Source: Chrysomallon squamiferum | Taxonomy: Eukaryota > Mollusca > Gastropoda > Neomphalida > Peltospiridae | Length of the DNA: 64,000 nucleotides | NCBI GenBank assembly: GCA_012295275.1 | Contig: CM022672.1 | Coordinates: 1,448,943-1,512,942 of the forward strand | Direction of reading: 5' to 3' | Part shown: piece by piece, positions 37,901 through 51,000 of the stretch | How positions within the stretch are numbered: the first letter of the stretch is position 1 | Layout of the letters: each line of letters opens with the position of its first letter | Position numbers and translations under genes: made by a program | The notes under the pieces: model-generated | What the model was told of the DNA's origin: nothing | What the model saw: the letters and a program-made list of their open reading frames with translations, nothing else | The model's database searches: none

Positions 37901-40900
37901 CACAGCACTTCTTAATGCACTGGTCCGTATCATAGCAGCAGGTTTCACAGAAAACTGATTAACTTCACAATTTGGTATATCCCAATGTATATAGAATATA
38001 CAAGAAAGAATACTCCTTGATAAAATCTGATTTTGTTAGAAATAAATTAACAGACTTTTATTTTATCAGTGACCACATTGTAACTGGTAGAAAAACTAGG
38101 ACACCACTATAGATCAGGACCATATTACTCTGCTAATTATATTAAATAAATTACTGTTAGAATTTAGCTTGAAATACACAATCATCTGGCCAGGCAAGTA
38201 GAGTTAATATTTTCAGATCTGACAGAAAAAGCACAAGTCTGAGTCTCCTGAATTTTGCAGAAACCAAACACAAGTATTCTATAGAAATAATAAAATTTTG
38301 ACTGACAACAGGATTTAGAGGAAGACCTACAGTTTTCATTTCATCTACCGCTCAGTGTCAGTCATTCTAATCTAAAATTTGAAGAGAATGGTTACCTGCA
38401 ATAGGATCCATGGTTTCCCTGCCACTTGGTGACAGGCCAGCCAGTGTTGTTCCTGTAGATGCAAAATGCATGTTTGCTCGCCTTGTTCGTGATCCACTGA
38501 CACCACGCCCTGAATGAGGTATACGACGAACATGTCTCATCCCTGACGGTTCTTCGTGAAAGAGTTAAGGTAGCATACTTATTATACAAGTATTGAAATA
38601 TCAATAAAAATGGTTTTAAGAAAGAATTATTCTTCTTTTTTTTCTTTATTTAAAATCAATATAAAAGGTTGCTGTAAAATTGGCATTTTATAAAAAAAAA
38701 TATATATATATATTATTTGCCATCAAAATCAGGAGATATTCTATTTGGTTTTTTATTTCCTATTATTACATTTTTGTTTAAAACAGTACATTTGTTTTGG
38801 TAATAAATTTCCTAAACATAACAAAAAGTAGAAATGCATTCTAGAGTTGAAAAAGGATATGAAATCTCTAGGAGTACGGTGTTCTAGTGTCAGATGAGAT
38901 GCAAAGTCATCAGTAACAAGGTTTGGGTCCCCTCCAGGCAGAGATGCACACACTGGACATACCTGAAGAAAGAAAACTACTGTCAATTTCATTATGATTT
39001 TGTGATTTTCAAAATTATTTTCAGCTTATTTTCTTAGTCTGTGTCAACAGAAAATTATTTACTGCATTTTCTTTATTTTATACTTTGGAGTGATGTTTAA
39101 AAATAAAACATAAAAACAAAGATGTAAAAAAGCAGTATGAAATTATGCCATAATTATAAATTTACAAGAAACATAATATATATCTGTACAGATGAAAGAT
39201 TTCCTGGCAGCTTTGCAGTGCTGATATTTGACAGTATCAAAAGTAGTCTATCAATATTCAAAGTTTTATTTTATAAAACTCACCACTTCTACTGAAGTTT
39301 CTGCATGCTCTGCAGTCACATGATCGTGTAAAGTAGTTTCTGTGAATCCCATCTTACTACAAAATGGACAGGTGAAAGACTGGGTTTGTTCGGCAGTCAA
39401 AGCTTCTCCCCCATAATAAATATCTAAAAACACAACAAAGTGGAGAAATTTAACACATTAATTAAAGATGCACATACCTTAATCATTGCTGTTATTCAAT
39501 ACTACAAAGAATATTATGCTATCAAAGCAGAAAATTAATACATTTTTGTTTTTAATAGACAATTTAACATTTATTTTTCAAATGGAAGTTTGAAAGATAC
39601 AAATTTATGCATCAAATGCTTTTATTATCAGTAATTCGAGTACTGAATTCCTAGTGAATATTCATCTTTAAAAGAAAAAAATATAGTGACAAAATATATA
39701 CTTATTTATACAATTTCAATCACAGAAAAAACAAAACAAGAAAAATAGAATGTGATACCAACAATAATAATACTTTAAATGAAATGAATCAATTTGCAAA
39801 TTAAAAAAAATCACTGGTAAACTCCCATTTTTGGTGGCAAAATACAACCAACCCCTTTAAGCCTAATAAATACATTCTAATACAACCAAAACTAAAAGGA
39901 AATACACAAAGATGAAAGAAATGAAATCTCAAACTTACCAAAATCTGTTCTTGTCAAAATACATTGTACAGGATGATCAGGTGTATGTCGGGTAGTTGTG
40001 GCTCCAGCTTCATAACATGTCGAACACAGGTCATAATCATAGCAGATAAGACATTTATATCTACGTCCACGAAAATTTCCCTTTAAGCAAGAATCACAAC
40101 TAACACCTGCAAATTAGAATAAATGAATTATGCATTTAATGATGAAAGTTCAGATTTTATAATTTTGTAATATATTTTAAACTCAGCAATGTCAGATTCA
40201 CAAATATAAATATATATATATAAAGCATGCAACAGAAGATTCAAAGCACAATAAAAACATTCAAAATAACTATGTGAAACTTGTAAGCCATAAATGATCC
40301 AACAACATTTTGTTCACATTTGCTTGGTTTTAAATGCAAAATATGATCAAAAATTACTTATAAAAATTGAAAGAGCAGCTCATCAATAGACTACAATAAA
40401 TCTCTTTATTATTACCTTGACAGTTATAAAAGTTTTAAGTATATATATATTTTCCTTTTCTATCTTACTGAAAAATGTACTACTTTTTTAACAAACTTTT
40501 CTCTGTGATTACTTCATACAATGCCATTGTCAAAGTTACTGGTTTTTTTTTTTTTAAATGTAACAGCTAATTATGTCCTTATTTTTAATTTAAAAAGATT
40601 ACAATACACAAACAGTTACTAGTAAAGAGTAATTCTGTTATCTCTGTATAATCCCACAATAACAATATCTATCGTCCTCCATTTAACAACTATTAGAAAT
40701 AATGTAATATAATAAGCCTATTCATCACATTAAAAAAATACCTTTCATAAGACTCATATCCTGTAACATTTTGCAATATAAACAAGACTTTATATTCTGA
40801 AGTAATAAATTATTGTCTAGAACAAATAGAAATTATCTGAATACACTTATTATACATTAAATGTTATTTTAAAGAGTGCCAATTCTGAAACAGAAAATGT

Positions 40901-41848
40901 ACATACAGCAAACAAAATGAAACATTAGTTTGGGTGTTACCAAATAATCACATTATTTCAATCATTATTAAACCATTATCATACTATTTCTTTTCTCAAA
41001 ATGAACATCCATTTGTATGTGCAGGTAGTACTGATCCAGATAATACAATATGCATTGCAATATACTTTTTTTGTTCTTCTTCTTCATTGAAAGAAAGACA
41101 AATTTTCTTTTTAAAGCACACTACAGATTTTAATTATAATTAAGTCATTGTACTTTTCTAAAATTATACACATTACATCTTTAATATTTATTTTTAATTT
41201 AAGTACTATAATAAGGTAATAATAATATATATTTTATTATTCAGTCAAATTACATGATTTGTGTCATTTTCTTTTAGGACTTTTCAGCAACAGAACGTCA
41301 GCTATCAAGTTAAAATATTACAGTACTATAATTTAATAACATTTTCTTATTTGTCACTTCATTTATTATTCTATCGTTCAGAAAAACAAAACAAAGAGAA
41401 TAAATTCAGTAAATGAACAAGGATTCAAATGTAACTTTGTTTTTATCAATATATTATTTTCTGAAATGTTTATTTCGTTAGATAGTATCTAAATAGCCAT
41501 GTGTTTCACAGTGGACTTTTTTTAAATTTTGTTTAAAAAAATAATAATAATAAAACGTCTTTTAAGTACTGCTTAACAAGTTGCAACCACCAAATGATAT
41601 CGGAACTGTGTTTTCACTCTGAAAAAAAGAAATTATCGTTTCTACTTCCGGGAAAAATCATATCATTAGAAACCGAATCTACATTATGAAAAATACATCA
41701 AAATACTAAACAAAAATGTTAAATTAATTTATTAACGTGCATTTGCTACTTAGGTAGCTCCAGAACAATCTGATAAATACGCATGAACTAAAGAAATGTT
41801 AGCCATTTTGAGGCAAATGACACCATACCAACCTTCATGACGGGACAT
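34983..41848 (-). CDS. KCMF1: E3 ubiquitin-protein ligase KCMF1
   Basis: Eight coding exons in minus order (41848-41833, 40106-39939, 39423-39284, 38962-38861, 38555-38396, 37203-37104, 35901-35770, 35586-34983) give 473 residues, against about 381 in human. The N-terminus MSRHEG is identical to vertebrates. A ZZ zinc finger follows (C9, C12, C24, C27, C33, C36, H46, H50), then two C2H2/Di19-type fingers (C80, C83, H96, H101 and C110, C113, H131, H136). A Gln-rich helical segment ([22 protein letters not shown]) and [12 protein letters not shown] also align. KCMF1 is a RING-less E3 that works with RAD6 and UBR4. The last exon is Ser/Pro-rich and diverges from the human C-terminus except for the final EPPP. 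Exon 1 carries only 16 coding nt. Intron 4 is of the AT-AC type. Confidence 0.93.
38556..38860 (-). other. KCMF1: U12-type AT-AC intron of KCMF1 (intron 4)
   Basis: On the minus strand the intron starts ATATCCTTTT (38860 downward), a perfect minor-class donor. It carries ACCTTAACT (38571-38563), one base from the U12 branch consensus TCCTTAACT, and ends TTTCAC (AC at 38557-38556). The 305-nt intron joins Arg-Asp-Phe to Glu-Glu-Pro-Ser-Gly, colinear with human RDL/DESSG. No GT-AG pair preserves the alignment. Confidence 0.9.
41644..41651 (-). promoter_or_regulatory. ETS-type site in KCMF1 intron 1
   Basis: ACTTCCGG on the plus strand is the exact complement of the ETS consensus CCGGAAGT. It lies about 180 nt downstream of the KCMF1 start-exon donor, a common place for housekeeping promoter elements. 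Assignment rests on the motif only. Confidence 0.35.
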
Positions 41849-42017
41849 TGTAGCCAAAGGAACTTAATATGGGGGAGAATCGCAGCCTACACCAAATAAA
41901 ATTCAGTTTTACAGTGTAATATAACAAACTGTCTATAAACAACAAATTCGGCAAAAAGATTTCTAAAGACTTTTCATTTCTGCATTCTAATGTACATTCA
42001 GCTTGAGGAGGCCATGA

Positions 42018-42025
42018 TGACGTCA
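42018..42025. promoter_or_regulatory. CRE palindrome TGACGTCA
   Basis: A perfect 8-bp cAMP-response/ATF palindrome 170 bp upstream of the KCMF1 start codon, within a locally GC-richer patch. CREB/ATF sites at this distance are typical of housekeeping promoters. Function is inferred. Confidence 0.5.
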
Positions 42026-42760
42026 CACCAAATCTCATACATTGCTGTTACTTGCGAGATTGATTAATTACTAATATTAATGTTGGAAATAACAATATTA
42101 TACTTTTACATACTAGATTTAATAAACTAATATTAAAAGCAATAAAAATGATCGGTTTCTTCTCTCAAAACGTGCCTTCCAAATGGACTATTGGTAAATA
42201 CCGAAAACGACCGACATTCATTTCTATAATTGCGATAGTAAACATTATTCATGCAGTTTGGTTAATATTCGCGTTTGTAAATCGCTTGTTGACTGAAATA
42301 CGTTTATTCTGTAATGTTACAATAAGGTTATTCATATATTATTTATATTTCTTATTCATAAAGAATTTGTTAAAACGAAAGTTGATCCAAATTAATGTGT
42401 TTGTAATAATTATTCCTAAAATATATATTTCATAAAGTATATGTTAAAGAATAAAGTCATTTCTTCTGGCCAATTTTTGGTGTGCTGTAAAACATTTTTC
42501 AAGTCTTATTCTGAAAGTACTGTTCAAAAAAGATACTTATTAAGAATGTATGTGCTATATGTTTTACTGAATATACAGTTTATCAAATTCTTGATTGCAG
42601 TAAAAAGAAAATGAAATATATATGATAATTAACTGACAATTTTTATTCACTTAAATATTTAATGTGTAGCTGTGCCTATACAACTAAAATATCTAATAAA
42701 ATTCTTTAAACTTCCAAGTTATTATTTTATTGTTTTGATCAGCATATCATTGATATCAAT

Positions 42761-42763
<3 letters not shown>

Positions 42764-42804
<41 letters not shown>
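42764..42804. repeat. (TA)n microsatellite
   Basis: About 20 TA units, grading into TACA. Confidence 0.95.
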
Positions 42805-42808
<4 letters not shown>

Positions 42809-43495
42809 CATACATGTATATATTGTTTCACCACCAGTTTGCTTCTTTACAACTGGAATCGTCACGTCTTCGCATATATGTCGTACTTGTTGATCTATTT
42901 TATTGACGCTCTAAGACAATTTAGAACAAACAGATTTTCCCTTTAAGAGAGGACGTCACAATTTCATAAACAGCATCGCTCAGATTTTTATTTATTTATT
43001 ATTATTATTATTATTATTTTCTAATGCACTATTTTGTTGTTGTATTTCGCTGTTAATTAAGACTGGATGCAAGAAAAGAAATAACATATAATTTGGAAGA
43101 ATGCTGAGGTATCGCTTAAAATAGTTCCATGTTTATTATAATCATCAACAGCATCATCATTATTACCTAAATATATCCTCCTTATTTGTCCTTCATAATA
43201 TCGATATTTTTTTATATTTTTTATTATTTTTTTTTTTTTTTTAGTTTAAATATGAAAATATGAAATAATTTAAAATGAAGATAAAAAATTACATAGTAAC
43301 ATGCAATGGAAACCAAAAGATATTTCACTCAGATATAATAGCAATAATAAGGTGGTTTTTTTTTTAAAGATTTGCGGTACTTCACAAGCATTCATCAAAT
43401 ACAAAATGAACAGAAACTGGTCTTTTGATATCCGGTTTCTTTTAGCAGGCCGAGTGCACCGGTGTGGAGTTGTAAGATTACAATAACGCGAAAAG

Positions 43496-45259
43496 ATGGC
43501 TACTCAAGGTCGTATTTTGATTTATGGTGGAAAAGGTGCACTGGGATCAGCGTGCGTCAAGTATTTCAAGATGCAAAACTTTGTTAGTTATTTGTTTTAA
43601 ATATAAATAAATGAAACGGAGCTTAATATAACTAATTAGTAATTAAAACTTGAACTTAATCTGAATCTTGGTTAACATATGATATGATTATATGTTGTCG
43701 GTTCATTTTGTTATTTGATAATTGCTGATGAAGTAAAAAAATAATAATATTGTTTGACAGTAACAGGAAGTGAATGAGATCGATTTCACTGGGCTTGGCA
43801 TTTGACTTTGGTTATTTCAAAGTATGTATGTGAAAAAGATGTGCGACACTGCCGGTCGGCCGATTGTTGTGACGAGTCTTTGCTTACTTCTAAGACTGTC
43901 CCTTACTCGCGTTTCTGTTTCAACATTATTTTTACATAATTTCAAAAACAACAAATATCACAGTAGACATATTCAGCTTCAACATAGTATTCATTTTTTG
44001 ATATATCATTGCTGATAAACAGCTGAGAACCAATAGTTACGTTTCAAAATGTAAGTTTATTTGTGTCTTCATATTAAGCATTTCTCTCATAGTCTATTCA
44101 TACAAATATTTAGTGTGACAGACAGGTACTTTTGGATACCAAAATGAGTGGTGTTCTTGGTAAACAATGCAGCCACAGCTGATGTCATACAAGATTGATG
44201 TCACATTTATTTTATTGAGTGACCAAGTATTTATGTGTAAAAAATGAATGTTTGCAAAATACTTGATTATGTAAAGGTTCAGTCATGAAAAACGATTTTT
44301 TTTTCATATTGATTTAATTTCTGTGGAGTTTTGGAGAATTACATAATTAAGGTATGCAGTAAATTTGAGTTAGTATGATTAATTAACCAAAATTCATAAG
44401 TATTAGCAACTTGCTTTAAAATACAGTACAGCTTTAGAACTCATCAAAAGCTTCATTTTGGTACATAATACTTGTATACTGGGTTAAAACTATATAAGAT
44501 ATCCAGTATTTATGTTGCAAAATGCAGAAATGATTCAGTTTCTCTGTAGATTATGATTGAAAAATACCTGCAAATTTAATTTCAATAAAAATTTGTAATT
44601 TTTTCCATATCAGTGCTATCAAAGAGATCTTGGTGTCATTTTAAAATGCTTTTTTCTTTTTTTCTTCTTTTTTTCTTTTTCTAATGATACATAATGTTTT
44701 AGGAAAATAATTATCTTGGACATTTTGTCACATACTTTGATATTCAAACATAATTGTTAATTATCTTTTTATGCTTGTAGAAGTAGTATGAATAGACAGC
44801 ATAAAAAACCCCTTAAAAATGAAATGAGATTTAATGATTTATAAATTCAGGTTTTAATATGTTTCACATCGTACAAGTTTATGTTTCCGAGTCTGACAGT
44901 TTCTTGGTCCTATAATTTGTGTTATCACACTTAATAGTTATTATCTGTCATGTTGGCCATATTATTTACCTCCCTTTGGGAGAATGAACCCTGAAGAAAC
45001 AAATATGAAGCAGCAAAAAGCATCGTAAAAAGGATGCTGAACATGATGGCAGTGACTTGAGATAATTTTACTAATTTCATAAATGTTATTTTAAATATTG
45101 TAAAAAAAAAAAAAAAAAATTATCCTATTTACTTTAAAAAAAAAAATAAAAAATTAAATCAAGGCATCAAAATTAATTGTACATTTAAAAATTCAGATTA
45201 AATTTTATGTAATTATACAGTGTATGTTTCGAAGAAAATTTGATGCCATAATCACAAAC

Positions 45260-45296
<37 letters not shown>

Positions 45297-47505
45297 CCAA
45301 AAAATTTAATCATAAATTTAATTATAAATTATGAGTTATCTGTTACAAAGAATTACCATCACTGTATACGAAAAATGTTTTAATATATCTCAAATTTTAT
45401 AATTTCCATAATTTATTTTATATCCTTTGTAATGCCACACTATAAAGAACCAAAAATCCCCCCAAAAGTCTAGGATGGAATGTATATATAATTATAGATA
45501 AACAGAGAGATAGATACAGATATATGGACTTTATTTTATTATTTTCCAAACAACAGCAGAAATTACAAATTCCAAATAATTTCCTTACAATGATTAAATA
45601 ATATATAATAATCATAAAATAAAAACAGAAGACATTTATGATATTATGATAAAATCGTAATATATAATAATAATAAGAAAATAAATGTTACTAGTTAAAC
45701 TGTGCATTTCATTAATGATCTAAGTATGAGTCTTTGACTTGAGATTTGTCATTAACTTCAGACATTTTTGTTTCTTCAGTGGGTTGGATCCATAGACCTA
45801 ACACCAAATGAAGATGCTGATGCCAATATTGTTGTGAAGCCTGCCAATACATGGATGGAACAGGAAGAAGAAGTAAACAAAAGTGTTGAAAGTGTTCTGG
45901 GAGATAACAAAATAGATGCTCTGTTATGTGTTGCAGGAGGATGGGCTGGTGGCAATGCTGGTTCCAAAGGTAATCTCAGTTTGAAAATTATTTTTACTTT
46001 AATCTGATTTCTTTCATGAATTTTTTTTTTTTTTTTTTTGTACCATTTTGGCCAACAAAATGGAAAATGTGTTTTTCGTGGAAAATGTAAGCCGTACTGT
46101 CTTCCTTTTCTTTGTGATTGTATAATAATTAGAAATTTTAATGATACTCAGATTTCACTTTTCTTTCTTGTTGCAGATTTAGTTAAGAATTCTGATATGA
46201 TGTGGAAACAAAGTGTTTGGACTTCAGTTATATCTGCTGGTTTGGCTGCTAAACATTTAAAGGAAGGAGGAGTACTCTCACTCCCTGGAGCTGCTCCTGC
46301 TGTCAGTGGGACACCAGGTGAGTTTATGCGTCTTGTTTAATAAAACTTTAATGGTTAAGTTCAGTTTATATATATATTGGTTTTTGGATGTTGAATGTGT
46401 AACAGGTTTGATTTTTTACAAAATTCCTTAGTATTTGAAATTGGTGGTAAAAAATTGTAGATATTTTATTTTTTTATTTATTTTTTTATTTATTTTTTAA
46501 TTATTATCATTTTTTAATTTAATTTTTTTTATTTTATTTTATTTTTATTTTTTTTATTCAATTTTTTTTTATTATATTTAATTTTTTTTTTTATTGTTGT
46601 TTTTTTACCTAATTTTCTTGTAAAGTTAATATTTTAAATATCAATTTATTTACATTTTTGTTTGTTTATCTTAGGTATGATTGGGTATGGTTTGGCCAAG
46701 GCTGCAGTCCATCAGCTGGTGAAGAGTTTATCAGGAAAGAACAGTGGACTACCTCAGAATGCCTTTGTAGCTGCAACACTGCCGTAAGTTTTCACACAAA
46801 GAAAATTTATTTTAAAAATACATTCGTTTATAATCTATTAAAATGATTGTGCATTCAGCTATAATCCATCCCAGTTCTGCAGGTTTATCTAAGGCCATGG
46901 AACCTGCTTTCCTTTCTCGGCAAAGGGGCATGTTATTCTTGCTAATAATCAAATTATCATCATACAGCATCAGCATGTTTTTACTCTTTTTATCTTTTTG
47001 ATGACCCTTGACCATTATGTTTGACACTGTGTAACTTGACTGTTCAAAAATGTTTCATGTATTTCATTAATTAAAGCATGTCATCTTTTCAAAAATGCAT
47101 TTCAACCAACATCTCAGCAGATACATGAAGTGTTGATCCTTTTATTTGTTTAAATAAAATTAATAAATGTTAACAAAGTTAGAAGGAAAAAGACAACTAT
47201 TAATATTAAATTATTTTTAATGATTAATGTTTTTGTGTATGAGTGCATCAAAAAGCATTTCAAATCTTTTCAGTGTTACCTTAGATACACCAATGAATAG
47301 AAAATTTATGGCTAATGCTGACTTCTCAACATGGACACCACTTGAATTTATTGCTGAGTAAGTTACTATTTTGACATATCTATACATTATACATATAAAT
47401 AGTTTTTAAAACAGAAATGAAATAGGTTCTCAATGTAAAAGAACTGGCTGAATGTTGTTCAGACAAAAATTATCATATTTATCTCTTGTTTATTTTTTTA
47501 TTTTA

Positions 47506-47563
<58 letters not shown>

Positions 47564-47945
47564 TTTATTTATCTTCATTTGATGATTATATATTGATTCT
47601 GTTAATAAAGTTAAACAACTAATAGTTGTGGCAATTTGAAGAGCAGTTGCTATGAAACATAATTATATTCATTGTGTGTGTGTCCATGCACACCTCCTGA
47701 TATCAAAGACATAATAACAATATTTTAATATTTAGTTTTAAAAAATAAACTGGGAATTATCAAATAAATATGGATCTATTTAAATGGGACCTGTACATGT
47801 TGGAGAAAGTGTATGTGTTTGCATATGTTCATGTATTTTGCTTTACAGATTGTTTCACAAATGGCTGAAAGGCGAACGTCCCCCAAACGGAAGCCTTGTC
47901 AAGATTGTTACAAAAGACAGCAAAACAGAAACCATTAATCTTTAA
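43496..47945 (+). CDS. QDPR: Dihydropteridine reductase
   Basis: Six coding exons (43496-43582, 45780-45969, 46177-46317, 46675-46783, 47274-47357, 47849-47945) give 235 residues (human 244). It is a short-chain dehydrogenase/reductase that uses NADH to regenerate tetrahydrobiopterin from quinonoid dihydrobiopterin, the cofactor of aromatic amino-acid hydroxylases. Seen are the nucleotide-binding Gly motif in [12 protein letters not shown] (residues 7-18), [20 protein letters not shown]-like [11 protein letters not shown], the catalytic Y144-x-x-x-K148 in [14 protein letters not shown], and the family-specific [12 protein letters not shown] and FSTWTPLEF blocks. It acts in the cytosol, probably as a dimer. 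Start Met precedes the first beta strand by a few residues, as usual. Confidence 0.95.
47515..47562. repeat. (TTA)n microsatellite in QDPR intron 5
   Basis: About 16 uninterrupted ATT units. Confidence 0.95.
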
Positions 47946-48014
47946 TTGTGTTAGAACCATCATAGCATAGCATTTTTATCATAAATGTCTTTAAGCTGGA
48001 CTTATTCATTAGCT

Positions 48015-48020
48015 AATAAA
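48015..48020 (+). terminator. Candidate polyadenylation signal of QDPR
   Basis: AATAAA 70 nt after the QDPR stop codon, the first hexamer downstream. It would give a very short 3' UTR. Confidence 0.45.
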
Positions 48021-51000
48021 ACATAGCCTGAGTTTTTAAAAGAATTTAGATATATAATGTTAAAAGTTAAGTGTCTTAATATTCGTAATAACAGTAATTT
48101 TTATTACTCATCTGGTTTATATTTATGTAAAACATGGATGTGTAGTTCGTTTCAGTTTAGATAGGTGCAGAACAAAGAAATATAGCTCTGTGTGTAATCA
48201 GTTACGATGGTAATTCTTTGACATAGGTTTCTACAAACTTGAATCCAGTAACAGTTATTTTGTTAGTAAGGTACAAAATTCAATGCTTAATAGGACAGTA
48301 GATATAAATATTTTTCAGAGATAAAAAATAGAGTGTGTTAGTTTATAGACGAGATTGCTCTGAGGTTATTGGAATACATGTTTTAAATAGACTAATTATA
48401 GTTATATCTGCTATGAATTTTATAACCATTGAAGTAAATTTAGAAATTAACATTCTGTTTTTTGCAGTTAACTTCACAATTAATGTTTCAAATGTCTAAA
48501 GATTTAATAAATTAATTAAAATCTCTGACAGTAATAATGCATTTGCCCATTATTTGCTGCATTTTTTTCTAAGCATTTCTAGAAAATTGTTTTTATTATT
48601 GTTAGATACAGAAATCATTTTTTTCTAGTCGTTTGTTATGGTGGAAAAATGGACACAATAAATATATATATATATAGCTTTAAAAAAAAAAAAAAACTAT
48701 ATTTTTTTATAAAAATACATTTTTCAAATATTAAGCAGAACTTCTAATTTGAAGGTTAGATTAGGAATATATTGGTTAAAAACTTTAAAAAAAAAAAACC
48801 CAAAAACAACACATTATCACCATAAAGCTAGCAGATATTCTGTTTTAAGATATCAACCAGTAAAATATTCTATTCAGTCAGAAATAAAAGTTTTTGGATT
48901 TTTAATTAATATGAGAATTTTGAACTTGACTGTTTATTTACTAATTTGTGCTCTCCAAGTAAACGATGGTTTTTTAAGTTCACATTTTAAGGTGTAGTTG
49001 TATTGTTAGATCCTGCATGGCTTGCTTTTCAAAGTATATCTAGCATATGTGTGACATACTCTGTTAAAAATTGTTATTGTTTTGAATTGTTTATCTACAA
49101 GTGCAATATCTGAGTTTTGTTTTGAACTAAATTTTCCTCAAATTCTTTTTATTCAGTATTTTCTGAAGCTGAAATTAGACTGAATTTTAATAAATATAAA
49201 AAATGACTTTTGGTCAGAATTGTATTAATGTTACAATTAAGATACTGAAAATTAGATTCAACAAAAATTCAATAATTTACATTCCATGAGTTCTTTCAAA
49301 ATAATGATCATGTTAACATTCCCTGAAATTAAATTAATTTGTTAACTAAGGACTATTCTAGTCTGAATAGCATGTACATCAAATTTACCATTGTGTTCAG
49401 TTAAATTTTATTGTTCGAATACAATTTCCATAAACAAAAATTATTATAATTTAGTGATAAATGTCAAATTTACCATTTGAGGTTCATATCAAACCTGACT
49501 AGCCATGTAAAGTTTTTGTAACAAGAAATGTGTATAATATATATTTGTATATACATTTTAATTTTTCTGTGATTTCTATTAAGATGATTGCAGTATTATT
49601 TTGATGACTTAATCACAGGCTTTCAAAATTTTATCAAGGGGAAATATTTCAGCACCAACCATGGCTAAAAATTAAGAATGTTCATATGAGATAAGCAGAA
49701 GGATGTACATAGGTTCCCAGTTCAGCCTTTTGTGATATCATAAAATTATTCAGTAATTGTTTAACAATAAATACATTTTAATAACAAATGATACAATTTT
49801 TCATTTTTAGGCCTTGATGATAAAAACAGACAAAAATTAACAAATAATTTGCAGAGTTGCCGTTGGCATTTCTGTCTTTTTTTTATTTTAATTTTTTTTT
49901 TATATGCTGTTTTTAGCAATGGTTGGACCCCAATAAAGCAAATAATTACATGGAAAATACACAGAATATATTTAAGACAGTTGACAGATTATCTCTACTC
50001 ACAGCAAAATGTTTTTGTATTCATTATTTTATTTTATTTACTAAAGTTTTAGATTAAGTTATCCTACCCACTGGCAGCATTTTTGAGTGATCTAACTTAA
50101 AGTGTATTATTTGTTTAAATGCATTAACAACACCTTATACATGTTGTTTTGCTGGCACATGCACAGAACACACCTTGAAAGACTGAGTCACTAATTTTAT
50201 ATTTCATATTTGAGACAGTTTGTAACTTCTTGTATTCGCAGATTTTGAAAGTACTCAAAATGGAACACGAACATTTTGTAAAAACTCATAAAATATTTGG
50301 TATCAGTTCATAATTATTAGTGTTGTTGGTAAATAGGTTTTTATTGTTTTGTGAATTGTTAGGAAAACTCATTGGTGTTTTTTTTTTTTTTTTTTGTTTT
50401 TCTTTTAATGAATGAATTTAAATACTTTTGAAATACATTTAGCAGGTTTATTGAAATAACCATTCTTTTACAATATATGTTGAAATATATCCAAAAACTT
50501 TTTTCTTCTTTTTTCTTTTTTTCTTTTTCTTCTTAAGCATAATCATTGGAATATATCTTTAATAAACACTGGAAAAAGTGTTCGTTAAAGATTTCAGTGC
50601 ACATATTTCTGTTAAAAATAATCAAAAGTAGTTTACTATTTAATTATTTTTGCATTGTTACCAGTTTTCATTTCTTGTTTTTTCTAAATCAGATGGATGT
50701 TTTTTTCTCGGTGCCTGTTGCAAAATCTCAAAAATCAGACATTTTTGTCAAAGTTAATTTTATTTACTTTGTGCATATCAAAATAATTTATTTAAACAAT
50801 ACAACTTTTACTTGATGCTAAAGTTATATTATTAAAATGACTTTTTTTATAAAACAAAATATACTTATTCAAAACATTTATTGATTAAATATGATTGATG
50901 TTCATAATTGGTTAAGTAATGTCACTTATATAAGTTTCATATATAAATGCTTATATCATGCATAATAGTAATTTTATGTTGTTTGGACTGTCATATGTAG

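Larger units (their letters stand above)
41849..43495. promoter_or_regulatory. Divergent spacer between KCMF1 and QDPR
   Basis: 1.65 kb between two head-to-head start codons. The KCMF1 side carries a perfect CRE palindrome at 42,018-42,025. The interior contains a TA microsatellite, a TTA run near 42,996-43,018, a poly-T run near 43,224-43,242 and no coding exon. The 5' flank of QDPR just before 43,496 is less AT-rich. Confidence 0.5.

Noticed and set aside
38556-38870. A GT-AG alternative for KCMF1 intron 4 (CC|gtactcc to cacgaag|AACC)
   Set aside because: It deletes conserved residues TPRDF and breaks phase, whereas the AT-AC pair keeps the family alignment exactly.
43824-44015. A 63-codon frame in QDPR intron 1
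   Set aside because: It lies within an intron, has no homology I recognise and is not needed for any gene model.
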